Below are positions 1 to 10,435 of a DNA stretch of 64,000 nt, piece after piece (position 1 is the first letter of the stretch; every line of letters starts with the position of its first letter). A program made the position numbers and the translations under genes. This DNA is from Marinifilum breve (GTDB lineage: Bacteria > Bacteroidota > Bacteroidia > Bacteroidales > Marinifilaceae). The notes under the pieces were generated by a model. It did not search any database. It was not told the origin of the DNA and saw only the letters and a list, made by a program, of their open reading frames with translations. Location: contig NZ_QFLI01000001.1 of NCBI RefSeq assembly GCF_003202155.1, forward strand, positions 62,001-126,000. The letters are read 5' to 3'.

Positions 1-1340
1 TTTGCAGTAAGGTTACCTCGAATCACATCATAACGATAATCACGCGTTGTATTATTCAGGTTTTTAACCGGGTTAAACAAATATTTGTAATCATCGTCAA
101 AAGGATCATATCCTCCCTCTTCAGCTCCATCATTATTGATAGGCTCTACTGGACGGAATTGAATTGCATCGCGAATAATACTTGTATAGTTATTTCCTGA
201 AATATTAATTCCTTTTCGGTTGATATAAGTATACTGTAAATATCCTCTAAAATCTAGCTTAGGGCTGGCTTTATGAGTAAATTTTAAATTGTTCAAAATC
301 TTCTTAAAACCTGTATTAATCAATGTTCCTTCCTGATCAAGATATTCTGCACTATAATAAATTGAAGAGGTTTTATTCCCTCCACTTAAGGTAAAGTTAT
401 AGTTTTGAATTCTTGAGGTTCTAAAAATCTCATCCTGCCAACTCGTTCCTTTAGAGTTTTTATACAATTCAGGATCAACCCAATCTGCCAAGAAAGCCTT
501 TGTATAGGTACCTGCCACATATCCATCTTTTGCATAGGCTATGTTTTGCTGATACTTCACATATTCGTATGGACTCAATACTTCCAAACGATTTGGAATA
601 AATTGAATACCATGCGAAGCGCTAAGACGAATATCAGTTTTACCATCTGTACGCCCTCCTTTAGTTGTAATTACAATTACCCCGTTGGCTCCACGAGAAC
701 CATAAATTGCCGTGGCCGAAGCATCTTTCAGTACATCAAAACTTTTAATATCCTTAGAACTAACACTTGCCGGGTCGAAATCTTCCAAAGGAATACCATC
801 TACTACATATAATGGTGAGTTATCACCTGTAATAGAGTTTCCTCCACGAATTACGATATTCAAACCTTCACCAGGAGTACCATCTGCTGAAGAAACCTGC
901 ACCCCTGCAACACGACCTGCCAAGGCTTGATCGAAGTTTGAAGTGGGTGTCTTTACCAAATCTGCAGCCTCAACTCTAGCAACTGCACCTGTAAGATCTT
1001 TTCTTTTTACAGTTCCATATCCAACAGCCACTACTTCGTTCAATTGCAAGTTAGAAGATTCCAACACCACATTAATTACAGACTGCTTACCAACCTGCTT
1101 TTCTATGGTTTCAAATCCAAGGAAGCTAAACACCAATATATCTGATGGCTTTACATCTGCAATAGCATATTGTCCATCGATATTGGTAACTGTTCCCTGT
1201 GTTGTTTTTTTCTTAATTATATTTACTCCTGGTATTGGAACTCCATTATTGTCGGTAACCTTTCCCGAGACTTTCTGCTGAGAGAAAGCCATCGATACTG
1301 AGCACAAGCACAATAAGCTTAGTATAAATAGTTTTTTCAT
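1..1340 (-). CDS. SusC-like TonB-dependent outer-membrane receptor, N-terminal part
   Basis: The reading frame is open from an ATG at 1340 down to the window edge, so only the first 446 or so residues are present. It starts with a signal peptide (MKKLFILSLLCLCSVSMAFS). A carboxypeptidase-regulatory-like domain follows (KVSGKVTDNNGVPIPGVNI), then the plug domain with the SusC hallmark segments VVAVGYGTVKRKDLTGAV, LYVVDGIP and SATAIYGSRGANGVIVITTK. Such receptors import glycan fragments across the outer membrane with TonB energy and a SusD lipoprotein partner. No SusD is seen here; it would lie further left. This is the last gene in the window of the minus-strand operon holding the GH88 and DUF4955 genes. 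Family assignment is secure; the substrate is inferred from neighbours only. Confidence 0.93.
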   Translation of the reverse strand, partial: MKKLFILSLLCLCSVSMAFSQQKVSGKVTDNNGVPIPGVNIIKKKTTQGTVTNIDGQYAIADVKPSDILVFSFLGFETIEKQVGKQSVINVVLESSNLQLNEVVAVGYGTVKRKDLTGAVARVEAADLVKTPTSNFDQALAGRVAGVQVSSADGTPGEGLNIVIRGGNSITGDNSPLYVVDGIPLEDFDPASVSSKDIKSFDVLKDASATAIYGSRGANGVIVITTKGGRTDGKTDIRLSASHGIQFIPNRLEVLSPYEYVKYQQNIAYAKDGYVAGTYTKAFLADWVDPELYKNSKGTSWQDEIFRTSRIQNYNFTLSGGNKTSSIYYSAEYLDQEGTLINTGFKKILNNLKFTHKASPKLDFRGYLQYTYINRKGINISGNNYTSIIRDAIQFRPVEPINNDGAEEGGYDPFDDDYKYLFNPVKNLNNTTRDYRYDVIRGNLTA

Positions 1341-1450
1341 CTGTTAAAATTTTCTTTTAATGGTCAGAATAAAGTTGTCCTGCATCGATCCTTTGATATC
1401 TTCTATATTTTGTATTAAAACAGGACAACTTCAACAATTTGAATCATTTC

Positions 1451-2980
1451 CTATTGCTCAACAGCCATATAGTAAAGATCCGATACATTATAGGTACCCG
1501 CTCTTCCTTCGCCATTCTTGTATACTATTTCAGAATCGAAATTACACTTCACACGGAATGCAATAGTGAAGTTTGCTTCATTCTTATAAGGCATCAAATC
1601 AAGTACACATTTCACCCATTTTCCATCGGCATTGTATGATGTATTTTTCCTTCCTTCAGGATCCTCTCCTTTCTGATCGCCAGGATATGGTGTTCCTATT
1701 GTTGCGCCTCCATCATGAGTATTAATCCAACAGTTTAACACATCATTTACTTTGGTCCAGGTAGCATCTTCGAAAGATCCCATATAATCAGTAGAGATGT
1801 AGAATTCCAATTCAGTTGGAGTTTGTCCGTTGGCCATGTATTCCACATACTTGTTTTGATAATAGAAAGTAGCAGACAAATTATACCCTAAGTTGTAGTT
1901 GTTCAAACTCTGCGTATTTGTAATTACCCAAGAATCGAATGGAGTTGATTTTCCACTTACCACAAGATTGGTACTTAATGCTTTTTGTGAACTGTTCTCA
2001 ATAGGACGATCCACCTCTGCTAATGGTGCTGGAGAAATCTGCTTCCAAATGTTCCATGAAGAAACCAAACCAGGATCGTTCACAATTTTCTTGTAACCGT
2101 ATTGTGCATTTTCGGCCTGGAATGTTGGATAGAAAAATTTGATGGAATCCTTAGGGAATACAACTGGTGTATTTGAAGCAACTAAAGTTACAACATCTTT
2201 AAAAGCGACTACTTCTCCACTAATATTACTTACTACATTAACCTGTGGGTGTAAAGTATCGAATCCAGTTGCACTTGTGTATCCATCTGCTAATGAAATC
2301 GCACCTGTTGATACATCAATCACCAATGTATCCGAATAGTTAACCAACTCAAAACTTACATCCTGATTACCAGAAGGCATAACTGGTTCTGTAGTATTTG
2401 CCTCTTCACCAAATAATAGGTTTTGAGATTTTGGAATATAGATTAATGCGCTTACCAATTGTGGTCCAACATTCAAGTGAAATGCATCTTCGAAGATGGT
2501 TTCTGTTGCCTGATTATCAACCACTGTAGTCACTTTAAAGCTAAAGTAGTAATCACCAATCCCAAACTTATTTTTATTGGCAATGACAATGGTACCCACA
2601 TTTCTTAAGTCCTGACCATTTACCTCTTTAACGGTATCACCAGCTGTATTCACATAGTAGTTTTCCTCCTCAAGTGGAAGAGTTTTTGAGCCTGCGTTCA
2701 TAATTTGAACATCGGCAAGATATATTTCATCCAGTAGGATTCCTTCTCCATTTTTCACATTAAGAATTTCAAAATGTGGAATCACTCCTCCAGTATTAAT
2801 TGTAGGTGGTGCAGTTCTTATTTGTGCATATTCCCTGGCGTTCATAACAGGTGCGTAGCTCAATCCAAAAGGCTCTCCTTCTGAACCTGGGCTCACATTC
2901 TCTGTAAATGTTTCCTCCGTACAGCCTGTTCCAATTAGGCAGCAAAGAAGTAACATTGTCAGCAAATTCATTATTTTCAT
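1451..2980 (-). CDS. putative surface glycan-binding lipoprotein of a polysaccharide utilisation locus
   Basis: A 509-residue lipoprotein. I chose the ATG at 2980 because it gives a compact lipoprotein signal with lipobox LIGTGC; the longer frame, back to a TTG at 3085, adds 35 residues with no signal character. The N-terminal two thirds look like repeated beta-sandwich domains (SGNQDVSFELVNYSDTL and similar). The C-terminal third is rich in Trp, Tyr and Asn and contains a Gly/Asp-rich loop (GTPYPGDQKGEDPEGRKN), as in carbohydrate-binding outer-membrane lipoproteins. It lies between the SusC-like receptor (110 bp downstream) and the DUF4955 gene, the place usually taken by SusE/F-like or accessory binding proteins. 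I do not recognise a named family; glycan binding is inferred from position and lipidation. Confidence 0.7.
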   Translation of the reverse strand: MKIMNLLTMLLLCCLIGTGCTEETFTENVSPGSEGEPFGLSYAPVMNAREYAQIRTAPPTINTGGVIPHFEILNVKNGEGILLDEIYLADVQIMNAGSKTLPLEEENYYVNTAGDTVKEVNGQDLRNVGTIVIANKNKFGIGDYYFSFKVTTVVDNQATETIFEDAFHLNVGPQLVSALIYIPKSQNLLFGEEANTTEPVMPSGNQDVSFELVNYSDTLVIDVSTGAISLADGYTSATGFDTLHPQVNVVSNISGEVVAFKDVVTLVASNTPVVFPKDSIKFFYPTFQAENAQYGYKKIVNDPGLVSSWNIWKQISPAPLAEVDRPIENSSQKALSTNLVVSGKSTPFDSWVITNTQSLNNYNLGYNLSATFYYQNKYVEYMANGQTPTELEFYISTDYMGSFEDATWTKVNDVLNCWINTHDGGATIGTPYPGDQKGEDPEGRKNTSYNADGKWVKCVLDLMPYKNEANFTIAFRVKCNFDSEIVYKNGEGRAGTYNVSDLYYMAVEQ

Positions 2981-3126
2981 AGTATTAGATTTGATTATTT
3001 TTAAGCACAGATATGATTTACAACTGACACTTGCTCTCATAGCTACTTTATTTTCCGGAATCAAGGGCAGTAGTTTAATTCTCAATAGAATTTACAATCA
3101 GTATACATATCTGTTTTATCTAAGAT

Positions 3127-4674
3127 TTAGTTATTTTTCAATTCAATAATCCAATTGGGAAGTTTTCCCAAACGAAGTTCCAGTTGAGACTCGTAAAGTG
3201 ATTCTGGTTTTACTGGTGTACCCAAACTCTCCAGTTCTTGAATCTGATCTTCTTTAAAAGTTGTACCGGCCCCGTGGAAACCTACCACAATAGGAGGAAT
3301 AATTTTCCAGAACCAAGTTTTTGAAGACCAAAACTCAAAGTCTTTATCGGGACCATCGGTTTCCTTATAGTTCCACAATACTAAATCGCGCAGGTGATTC
3401 GGTAAATTGTGTCGAGCTCCACCTCCTCTACCCAGGAAGAAACCTCCTTCAGTACAATCAAACAAAGTTGCACGAGGCTGAGATGCATGAGTTTCAAAAC
3501 TTGTTTTATCGGTATATTTCACTCTCCATAAAACTGTTCCAATTGCAGGACCAGCAACTCCAGGAGCATGCCATTGTGAGGACTGATCATCCACTTTGGC
3601 TATCAACACACGAGTTGAAGCATTGGATGAAATCGCATTGTGACCAGGATTCCCAGTGATAATACAATTCTGGATTGTAACGTTTGCACAAAGTGATGTG
3701 CGACAGGCGCCATTCACATCAGTAAAGCGACAATCGCGCACCCAAGAATTTGCCAGACGACTTAATATTAACATTTTGTATCCTCCATCGTGTAACCACG
3801 AAGCATGATGAACAAATTTCTCTTTCCAGTTTCCAACAAATGCCAAATTCTCTACACCAACATCCTCATGATGGGCATAATTAAAAATACCCCAATCGTA
3901 TTTTCCATCCACTGCACGCATGATTGGTTCTTTAAATACGATGGTATTGCCATCAATCTGTTTTACCTGGTGGTATTCACTAACATATACTCCTTTTTGA
4001 GTAATGTTTGTCCATTTCTCATCGGCACAACATGGACACAATTCTTCAGCAACCAAATCTGGGTTATGATTTTTTACCTTTAACACAACCCAATTGCCTA
4101 CTTTAATTTTAGATGCATTATCTACTTGAACTGAGAAAGATCCACGCTTGGCTTTTCCATTTACACTGGCAAGTTTAGGTTCCCCTCCGCTTCCTGTAAA
4201 CTTAAACATAGATGGAGAACTCCACATTTGCTTTGGATTTTTCGGTGGCATTGGATTCTCCATAAACAATTCAGAACCATCTACCCCTGAGCCTTCACCA
4301 CGGAAAACAATTCGGTTTCCATTCACTACGATTGGTTTCTTAGGATCTCTTTTGGTATTAAAATAATAGCGACCTTTTGGGAAAAAGATAATTCCAGATC
4401 CATTTTGTTCTGCTGCAGCAATGGCTTTTTCAACAGCTTTACGATCTGACTTCTTATCATTTGGATTAGCTCCAAAATCCACCACATTGAATATCTTGTA
4501 ATCAACCGTAGGAATTCCTTTTTCTCCATGATGGTAACCAGCATAGGAAAAATCAGGCAATTTTGCTTCCGTTCCATTATTTTGGGCAGCAACAAAATCA
4601 TCCCACAATCTACTTTTCTGGGAAAACACCGAAGTACTTCCCAATAAACATATCAATAATAAAAAGTTCTTCAT
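3127..4674 (-). CDS. secreted DUF4955 / right-handed beta-helix protein, probable polysaccharide-active enzyme
   Basis: A 515-residue protein with signal peptide (MKNFLLLICLLGSTSVFSQ). Residues about 62-110 match the start of pectate-lyase-superfamily beta-helices (VVDFGANPNDKKSDRKAVEKAI, then GIIFFPKGRYYF). The middle has helix rungs such as CANVTIQNCIITGNPGHNAI, and the C-terminal part resembles DUF4955. The family occurs in Bacteroidota loci for uronic-acid polysaccharides; its reaction is not established to my knowledge. A Cys pair (CPCC) lies in the middle. The ATG at 4674 overlaps the stop of the GH88 gene by 4 bp (ATGA), so the two are translationally coupled. It could be a lyase whose unsaturated products feed the GH88 enzyme; that is inference. 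Confidence 0.75.
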   Translation of the reverse strand: MKNFLLLICLLGSTSVFSQKSRLWDDFVAAQNNGTEAKLPDFSYAGYHHGEKGIPTVDYKIFNVVDFGANPNDKKSDRKAVEKAIAAAEQNGSGIIFFPKGRYYFNTKRDPKKPIVVNGNRIVFRGEGSGVDGSELFMENPMPPKNPKQMWSSPSMFKFTGSGGEPKLASVNGKAKRGSFSVQVDNASKIKVGNWVVLKVKNHNPDLVAEELCPCCADEKWTNITQKGVYVSEYHQVKQIDGNTIVFKEPIMRAVDGKYDWGIFNYAHHEDVGVENLAFVGNWKEKFVHHASWLHDGGYKMLILSRLANSWVRDCRFTDVNGACRTSLCANVTIQNCIITGNPGHNAISSNASTRVLIAKVDDQSSQWHAPGVAGPAIGTVLWRVKYTDKTSFETHASQPRATLFDCTEGGFFLGRGGGARHNLPNHLRDLVLWNYKETDGPDKDFEFWSSKTWFWKIIPPIVVGFHGAGTTFKEDQIQELESLGTPVKPESLYESQLELRLGKLPNWIIELKNN

Positions 4675-5882
4675 GACTGTTGACTTTTTAGGTTCTTATA
4701 TTTCATTAATGCCTCTATGTAGTAATAATCTGCATAGTTCAATGGCACGTCAATTTCATTGTTATGAGGTATACTTCCCACACTGTGTTTTAACAAGAAA
4801 TGATTGTTTTCTCCATATTTAGCGGTATAAACTTCTGAAGCAAGGGAATGTAAGATCTTCTCAGCATCCTCATAATATTTACCTTCCGTATATTCACTTA
4901 GCTCCAATAAAGCTGAAGCAGTAATGGCAGCAGCAGATACATCGCGTGGTTCTTTTGGAATATTTGGCGCATTGTAATCCCAGTAAGGAATCATGTCCTT
5001 TGGTGTACCCTTATAGTTGATGATGTAATTGGCAATTTCTTTTGCTTGTTGCAAGTATTTCTCATCTTTTGTGTAACGGTAACATACAGTATAACCGTAC
5101 AATCCCCATGCCTGACCTCTTGCCCAGGCACTTTCGTGAGCATAGCCTTGTGCAGTGTGTTTGTTACGAACTTCTCCTGTTTCAGGATTGTAATCTATAA
5201 CATGGAATGAACTAAAGTCTTCTCTGAAATGATTTTTCATTGTAGTATTCGCGTGAGCAATGGCCACCTTCCTATACTTGTCATCTCCAGTATTCTTCGA
5301 TAATTCAAATAACATTTCAAGATTCATCATGTTGTCGATGATAACAGGAAACTCCCATCCTCTCTTTGACTGCCAACCTCTATCCACATTCCAACTTTGA
5401 ATGCAACCAACATTAGGGTTGAAACGAGTTATCAGAGAATTTCCTGCTTCTTCTAACACATCTATGTAAGCCTTATTATGAGTCAAACGATATGCATTTC
5501 CGAAAGAACATTGAAATACGAAACCTAAATCATGTGAATGTTTAAATGATTTAAACTTTTCCAATTGATTTTGAAGCTTAATCGCTCCTTCTTTCCATTT
5601 CTCCTCTTTGGTAAATTCATACATATACCAACAACTTCCTGGAAAAAATCCCAAAGTCCAATCAAAAGATCCATTATCTCTGGTCGCCCAATGCATATGT
5701 CCATCAGCAGTCACAGTTCTTGGATTCTTTCCCTCTTTATTGGCATCATCAAGTAGTAAACTCAATTGCTTTTCAGATTTCTCGAGTTCCTTTTCCGGAA
5801 AATCCGCATTTTCTTTTCCTTTAGGAGAACAAGCTCCTAATAAAAACAATAGCGCAAAGATTAAATATCGCTCAGCTCTCAT
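4671..5882 (-). CDS. GH88 unsaturated glucuronyl hydrolase, lipoprotein
   Basis: Family GH88/GH105-type (alpha/alpha)6-barrel enzyme, about 403 residues from the ATG at 5882. That start places a lipobox (LLGAC) directly behind a hydrophobic signal; an ATG nine codons upstream (5909) is the alternative. Two Asp residues expected for catalysis and substrate hydration are visible: D118 in HSHDLGF and D183 in VIIDNMMN. Other family landmarks are AHESAWARGQAWGLYGY and the C-terminal DVPLNYADYYYIEALM. Such enzymes remove the unsaturated uronic acid that polysaccharide lyases leave on glycan ends. It is the first gene of the minus-strand operon and is divergent from the hybrid sensor. Assignment to GH88 is firm; substrate (glycosaminoglycan, ulvan-like or other) is unknown. 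Confidence 0.9.
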   Translation of the reverse strand: MRAERYLIFALLFLLGACSPKGKENADFPEKELEKSEKQLSLLLDDANKEGKNPRTVTADGHMHWATRDNGSFDWTLGFFPGSCWYMYEFTKEEKWKEGAIKLQNQLEKFKSFKHSHDLGFVFQCSFGNAYRLTHNKAYIDVLEEAGNSLITRFNPNVGCIQSWNVDRGWQSKRGWEFPVIIDNMMNLEMLFELSKNTGDDKYRKVAIAHANTTMKNHFREDFSSFHVIDYNPETGEVRNKHTAQGYAHESAWARGQAWGLYGYTVCYRYTKDEKYLQQAKEIANYIINYKGTPKDMIPYWDYNAPNIPKEPRDVSAAAITASALLELSEYTEGKYYEDAEKILHSLASEVYTAKYGENNHFLLKHSVGSIPHNNEIDVPLNYADYYYIEALMKYKNLKSQQS

Positions 5883-6474
5883 TTTGTTTTTCGTTAATTT
5901 TACATCCATTTCGCAATGGGATCAGTTATAATTTCTTTCAGGACAAAACTAGCTTCAAGTCTATTTTCAATCCCTCACAATTGTACAAATCGATTAAACA
6001 ATCGTACGCAACAACCCCATCAATCTATTCCCATACACAGATCTCCCTTCACAAGAATTCATGAACGCAAAAACAAATTCAAACCAAAAAAACAAATATG
6101 AATACATCCCCTTCGAACTCCTCTACAACACAAATCTCACATGGTTAGATTACAGAACATTAACAGATATCAATAATACAACATCTTTTTGAAAGATTGA
6201 ACTTTCAAAATAAGGTAAAACCTCAAGCAGCAATCAAAATTGCCTTGTGACTTGTGTACTTTTATACAACAATTTCGTACTTATTCACCAATGAAAAGCT
6301 ACTGGAAAAGATGCAATCAACAAGATCAGAAAACGATATTTAAATATCTTTTGTATTTTTCGATTCTAAAATCTAAGAATGAGGTTTACAAACCGATAAA
6401 GCTCTCTAGTTTGTACAGTTTATGGCAATGCAGAAAAGCTTATCCTTACTGCATCAATTAAAAGCTCATACAAT
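5883..6474. promoter_or_regulatory. divergent control region between the PUL operon and its hybrid sensor
   Basis: About 590 bp with no convincing gene separates the two divergent transcription units. It is AT-rich and should carry the promoters of both. The clearest structure is the inverted repeat at 6187-6210, listed separately. I could not fix either promoter with confidence. Confidence 0.5.
6187..6210. promoter_or_regulatory. perfect 9-bp inverted repeat, candidate operator
   Basis: TTTTGAAAG (6187-6195) and CTTTCAAAA (6202-6210) are perfect inverted arms separated by 6 bp, inside the divergent control region. The symmetry and spacing suit a dimeric regulator, for example the AraC domain of the adjacent hybrid sensor. 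There is no T-run after it, so a terminator is less likely. Function is inferred. Confidence 0.4.
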
Positions 6475-9400
6475 ATGAAACCACTTAAAAGGATATTACT
6501 CTCATTATACTTTTTATTTACGCTGCAATCCGCTTTTGCTCAAATCATGCATTTTGAACACATCGGACTGGAGGAAGGCTTAAGCCAGGTATCCGTTCAC
6601 GCCATTGCAAGTGATAGTCTTGGAAATATGTGGTTTGGAACCCGAAATGGTATCAATCGCTACAATGGTCAGGAAATGACTGTTTACAAAACAAGCGATA
6701 GTGAGTCAAATGCCATTATCAGCAATCATGCAAAGAAAATCATTTCGCATGGACATAGAGTATGGATTCAAACTCGCAGTGGAATGAGCTTCTTCGATAT
6801 TTACACGGAACGCTTCACCAACTTTCCAATTGAAAACATCAAAGACTTTTGCATTTACAAAGAGGAGATTCTGATTGCTACCAATAACAACATTTATTCA
6901 ATTTCGGAAGATAATGGACAATTGACTCAAATATCCATAAAAATTCCAAAGGAATCACCAATTACAAGCCTTATTCAACAAGGGCCACATCTGTTAATTG
7001 GAACAGAGAATTGCGCCTACTCATTTACTGCATCAAATGGGCTTCAAGAAATCAAGAAAGACGTTCATGTTAGTTGTATGTATCCCGACAGAAACAATGC
7101 CATCTGGATAGGGACAGAAAACGATGGTTTGATTAAAATGATGCCAAATGGATCAACAACTTATTTTGATGGCGAAAAAGACCTTACACATCCCGATGTA
7201 AGATGCATACAGGAAGATGATAATGGAAACATTTGGGTTGGAACCTTTTTAGGATTGAATTGTATTACCCCTAAAAATGAAATCATCAAATATCAGCATA
7301 ATGAAGCAAACCCAACCAGTTTGTCTCACAACTCTGTTTGGACACTTTATAAAGATAAAAAGGGAGCCATTTGGGCTGGAACCTATTTTGGAGGGCTTAA
7401 TCTCTTTCATCCAACCAATACTCTTTACAAAGCCTATTGGCAAAACGACGACAATCATCAGAGTATCAATTACCGTGTTGTTGGATCAATGCAAAAGGAC
7501 AAACTGGGGAATTTATGGATTTGTACCGAAGGTGGCGGCCTGAATTATTTCAACAGGAAGACCAAACGATTTGACTATTTCGTTCACTCCTCTACAAAAA
7601 ACAGCATCTCTCACAACAATGTGAAATCCATTTACAACGAAGGAGATTCCATTTTATGGATTGGAACCCATATGGGAGGATTAAATAAGCTGGATCTTAA
7701 AACAGGCAGGTTCACCAATTACTGGCATGACATGAATGATCCGAACTCCATACAAAGTAATATCTTATCGGAAATAATTTCATATGATGGCAATTACCTG
7801 CTTTCGTCCAGTGAAGGAGTATTACACTTTGACCCGAAAAATGAAGTGTTTACATCCTTCTTTCCGGATTCATTGCAGCAAAAAATAGGAAAATCGATAA
7901 CCTGCTTGCTAATTGATAGCAAAGATCGTTTATGGATTGGAACCGATCACCTGGGCCTATCCTGTTATGATCTGAAAAAGAAACAACTTAAAACCTACAG
8001 GCATAATCCTTACGATTCCAGAAGTCTAGCCAGCAAACTGATCTACAAAATCATGGAAGATCATTACATGAGAATATGGATTGCTACTTCAGATGGTTTG
8101 AATCATTATGCGCCAGAAACAGATGACTTCGATAAGTTCTCAACAGACAAAGGATTGGCTGGGAACTGTGTTTTTAGCCTAGCTCAATCGAGATATGGAG
8201 ATATAATTCTGTCCACCAATAAAGGCATTAGCTTTTTTAATTACGAGAAAAAAGCGTTTAAGAATGTTACCACTCAAAATGGGTTTCCCTTAAAAGAGCT
8301 AAATCAAGGTGGATTGTTTATTACATCCGACGGTGAGATATTTGCAGGTGGAATTGATGGTATGGCCTCCTTTCGAGAGAGTGATTTTTTAAGCAAGACC
8401 ACGCTTATCCCTCCTCAGATTACAGGTTTGATTGTAAATAACAAACTGGTAACTCCTGATAATGGAAGTAAGATACTGAATCAAAGCATTATGCTTACAC
8501 AGAAGCTTGAACTACAGCATTATCATACAGGTTTCTCCTTGCAATTCTCCGACATGAGTTATCGAAAATCGAACCAAGAGATATTGGAATACCAACTGGA
8601 AGGATTTGACAAGAATTGGCAACAGGCCGAAAACAACAAGGCAACCTATACCAATCTGGATGCAGGACAATATACCTTTAGAGTTCGAAAGGCCGATCAT
8701 CCGAACTTGCAAAAGAGTTTAACCATTTTAATTACCCCACCCTTTTACAAAAATAGCCTGGCTTATTTCATCTACCTCATCCTATTCATACTGATCATTG
8801 CTTTTTTAAACAAGCAATATCTTTCGAAAAAAAGATTAACCGATAAACTGGAGCTGAATCAATCTCAATTTAAGTTCTTTACCAATATTTCTCATGAATT
8901 TAGAACCCCATTAACCATTATTAACGGGCAAACAGAGGTACTTTTAGAAGAGAAGAATATCAACCCTGAACTGTATCGGAAAATACTTCGCATTCATAAA
9001 AATACTTCGCGATTAAAGAACCTAATTTCAGAACTGCTGGATTTTAGAAAACAAGAACAAGGACATTTAAAAATTCAGGTATCCAATCAGGATGTAGTTG
9101 CTTTTCTAAACGAGATATACCTAAGTTTTATTGAATTGGCCAAACATTCCGATATTCAATACAATTTTATTGCTCCGAGTAAAACAATTCCCCTTTGGTT
9201 CGATAAACTGCAAATGGAAAAGGTATTCTATAACCTCTTGTCCAATGCCTTTAAATTTACCGGACAAAATGGTCAGATTGATGTTTGTGTTGAGGAGGTA
9301 AATGATGGCATTCGCATTGAAATTAAAGACAATGGCAAAGGCATATCAAAAGAACACATCCATCGTATCTTCGATCGCTATTACCAATTGGAAAATGTAT

Positions 9401-10395
9401 CCTCCAATCATTCTACGGGAACAGGAATTGGCCTGGCACTTTCGAAAGGCATAGTAGAAGCACATAAAGGTAAGATCATGGTGAGCAGCAAAATAGGAAA
9501 TGGCTCAAACTTTATGGTTTCACTTCCATTGGGAAAGAATCACTTTTCTGCCGAAGAAATTAGTCAGCACGAATCACCGCTTAAAATATCAAGCGATCAA
9601 CCTGAATTCACAAGCAATCTGGAAAATCCTGAAATTAAAACAGATCACGAACATTCTCTTCTTATTGTAGATGACAATCCGGAAATAAGGGAATTTTTAA
9701 AAGATCTGCTGCATCCACACTTTAACATCAGCCTTGCCAATGATGGAATACAAGGATTGGAAATGGCCAAGGAGCTTCAGCCAACATTGGTTCTTAGCGA
9801 TGTTTTGATGCCAAAAATGAGTGGTACAGAAATGTGTTCAAACCTAAAGACCAATTTCGATACCTCGCATATTCCTGTCATCCTGTTGACAGCCAGAACG
9901 GCCGAAACCCATAAAATAGAAGGATTGGAAACCGGGGCAGATGACTACATCACCAAGCCATTCAACACCAAGGTACTAATTGCCAGAATTGTTAATGTTA
10001 TTAATAACAGAAAGGCAGTGCAAGATAAATTCAACCAAGATCCTTCTTTTTCGGTTCAAAAGCTTACCAGTAACCAAATCGACCAAAAGTTTTTGGAACA
10101 GGCCAAAGAAACCATTCTCAAGAACCTTGACAACTCAAAATACGATGTGATTTCCTTTGCCAGCGATATGGGACTGGGCAGAACCTCCCTCTTTTCGAAA
10201 CTTAAGGGGATTACAGGCAAAACTCCAAATGAATTTATCAACTCTATTCGTTTGGATAAGGCTTCCAGAATGCTAAAATTAAACCAAGAACTCACAATTT
10301 CAGAAATTGCTTACTCTTGTGGCTTTTCAACTCCCCATTACTTTAGCAAGAGCTTTAAAAAACATTTTGGTGAGAGCCCTTCGCAATACAGGTAG
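6475..10395 (+). CDS. hybrid two-component system sensor/regulator (HTCS) with AraC output
   Basis: A 1306-residue single-chain sensor, histidine kinase, receiver and transcription factor. Signal peptide (residues 1-22) is followed by a periplasmic region with repeated Reg_prop blades (for example NMWFGTRNGINRYN, NIWVGTFLGLN, IWIATSDGLNHY), then a Y_Y_Y domain near 680-755 and one membrane helix near 764-782. The cytoplasmic kinase has the H-box ISHEFRTPL near 805, N-box LSNAFKFTG near 922, and G-boxes DNGKGIS and GTGIGLAL. The receiver starts near 1061 (LLIVDDNPE) with phospho-Asp in LVLSDVLMPK and Lys in ITKPFN. An AraC HTH ends the protein (about 1210-1306). All modules look intact. HTCS proteins sense oligosaccharides in the periplasm and switch on the neighbouring locus, here most likely the GH88/SusC operon. 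Confidence 0.96.
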   Translation: MKPLKRILLSLYFLFTLQSAFAQIMHFEHIGLEEGLSQVSVHAIASDSLGNMWFGTRNGINRYNGQEMTVYKTSDSESNAIISNHAKKIISHGHRVWIQTRSGMSFFDIYTERFTNFPIENIKDFCIYKEEILIATNNNIYSISEDNGQLTQISIKIPKESPITSLIQQGPHLLIGTENCAYSFTASNGLQEIKKDVHVSCMYPDRNNAIWIGTENDGLIKMMPNGSTTYFDGEKDLTHPDVRCIQEDDNGNIWVGTFLGLNCITPKNEIIKYQHNEANPTSLSHNSVWTLYKDKKGAIWAGTYFGGLNLFHPTNTLYKAYWQNDDNHQSINYRVVGSMQKDKLGNLWICTEGGGLNYFNRKTKRFDYFVHSSTKNSISHNNVKSIYNEGDSILWIGTHMGGLNKLDLKTGRFTNYWHDMNDPNSIQSNILSEIISYDGNYLLSSSEGVLHFDPKNEVFTSFFPDSLQQKIGKSITCLLIDSKDRLWIGTDHLGLSCYDLKKKQLKTYRHNPYDSRSLASKLIYKIMEDHYMRIWIATSDGLNHYAPETDDFDKFSTDKGLAGNCVFSLAQSRYGDIILSTNKGISFFNYEKKAFKNVTTQNGFPLKELNQGGLFITSDGEIFAGGIDGMASFRESDFLSKTTLIPPQITGLIVNNKLVTPDNGSKILNQSIMLTQKLELQHYHTGFSLQFSDMSYRKSNQEILEYQLEGFDKNWQQAENNKATYTNLDAGQYTFRVRKADHPNLQKSLTILITPPFYKNSLAYFIYLILFILIIAFLNKQYLSKKRLTDKLELNQSQFKFFTNISHEFRTPLTIINGQTEVLLEEKNINPELYRKILRIHKNTSRLKNLISELLDFRKQEQGHLKIQVSNQDVVAFLNEIYLSFIELAKHSDIQYNFIAPSKTIPLWFDKLQMEKVFYNLLSNAFKFTGQNGQIDVCVEEVNDGIRIEIKDNGKGISKEHIHRIFDRYYQLENVSSNHSTGTGIGLALSKGIVEAHKGKIMVSSKIGNGSNFMVSLPLGKNHFSAEEISQHESPLKISSDQPEFTSNLENPEIKTDHEHSLLIVDDNPEIREFLKDLLHPHFNISLANDGIQGLEMAKELQPTLVLSDVLMPKMSGTEMCSNLKTNFDTSHIPVILLTARTAETHKIEGLETGADDYITKPFNTKVLIARIVNVINNRKAVQDKFNQDPSFSVQKLTSNQIDQKFLEQAKETILKNLDNSKYDVISFASDMGLGRTSLFSKLKGITGKTPNEFINSIRLDKASRMLKLNQELTISEIAYSCGFSTPHYFSKSFKKHFGESPSQYR

Positions 10396-10435
10396 GATTA
10401 TGGAATTTGAAGAAACTACTTTTCGAATCAGATAA

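Noticed and set aside
2981-3085. Longer start (TTG 3085) for the lipoprotein gene
   Set aside because: The extra 35 residues would put the lipobox too far from the N-terminus for export.
5883-5909. Upstream ATG for the GH88 enzyme
   Set aside because: Possible, but the start at 5882 gives the better lipoprotein signal.
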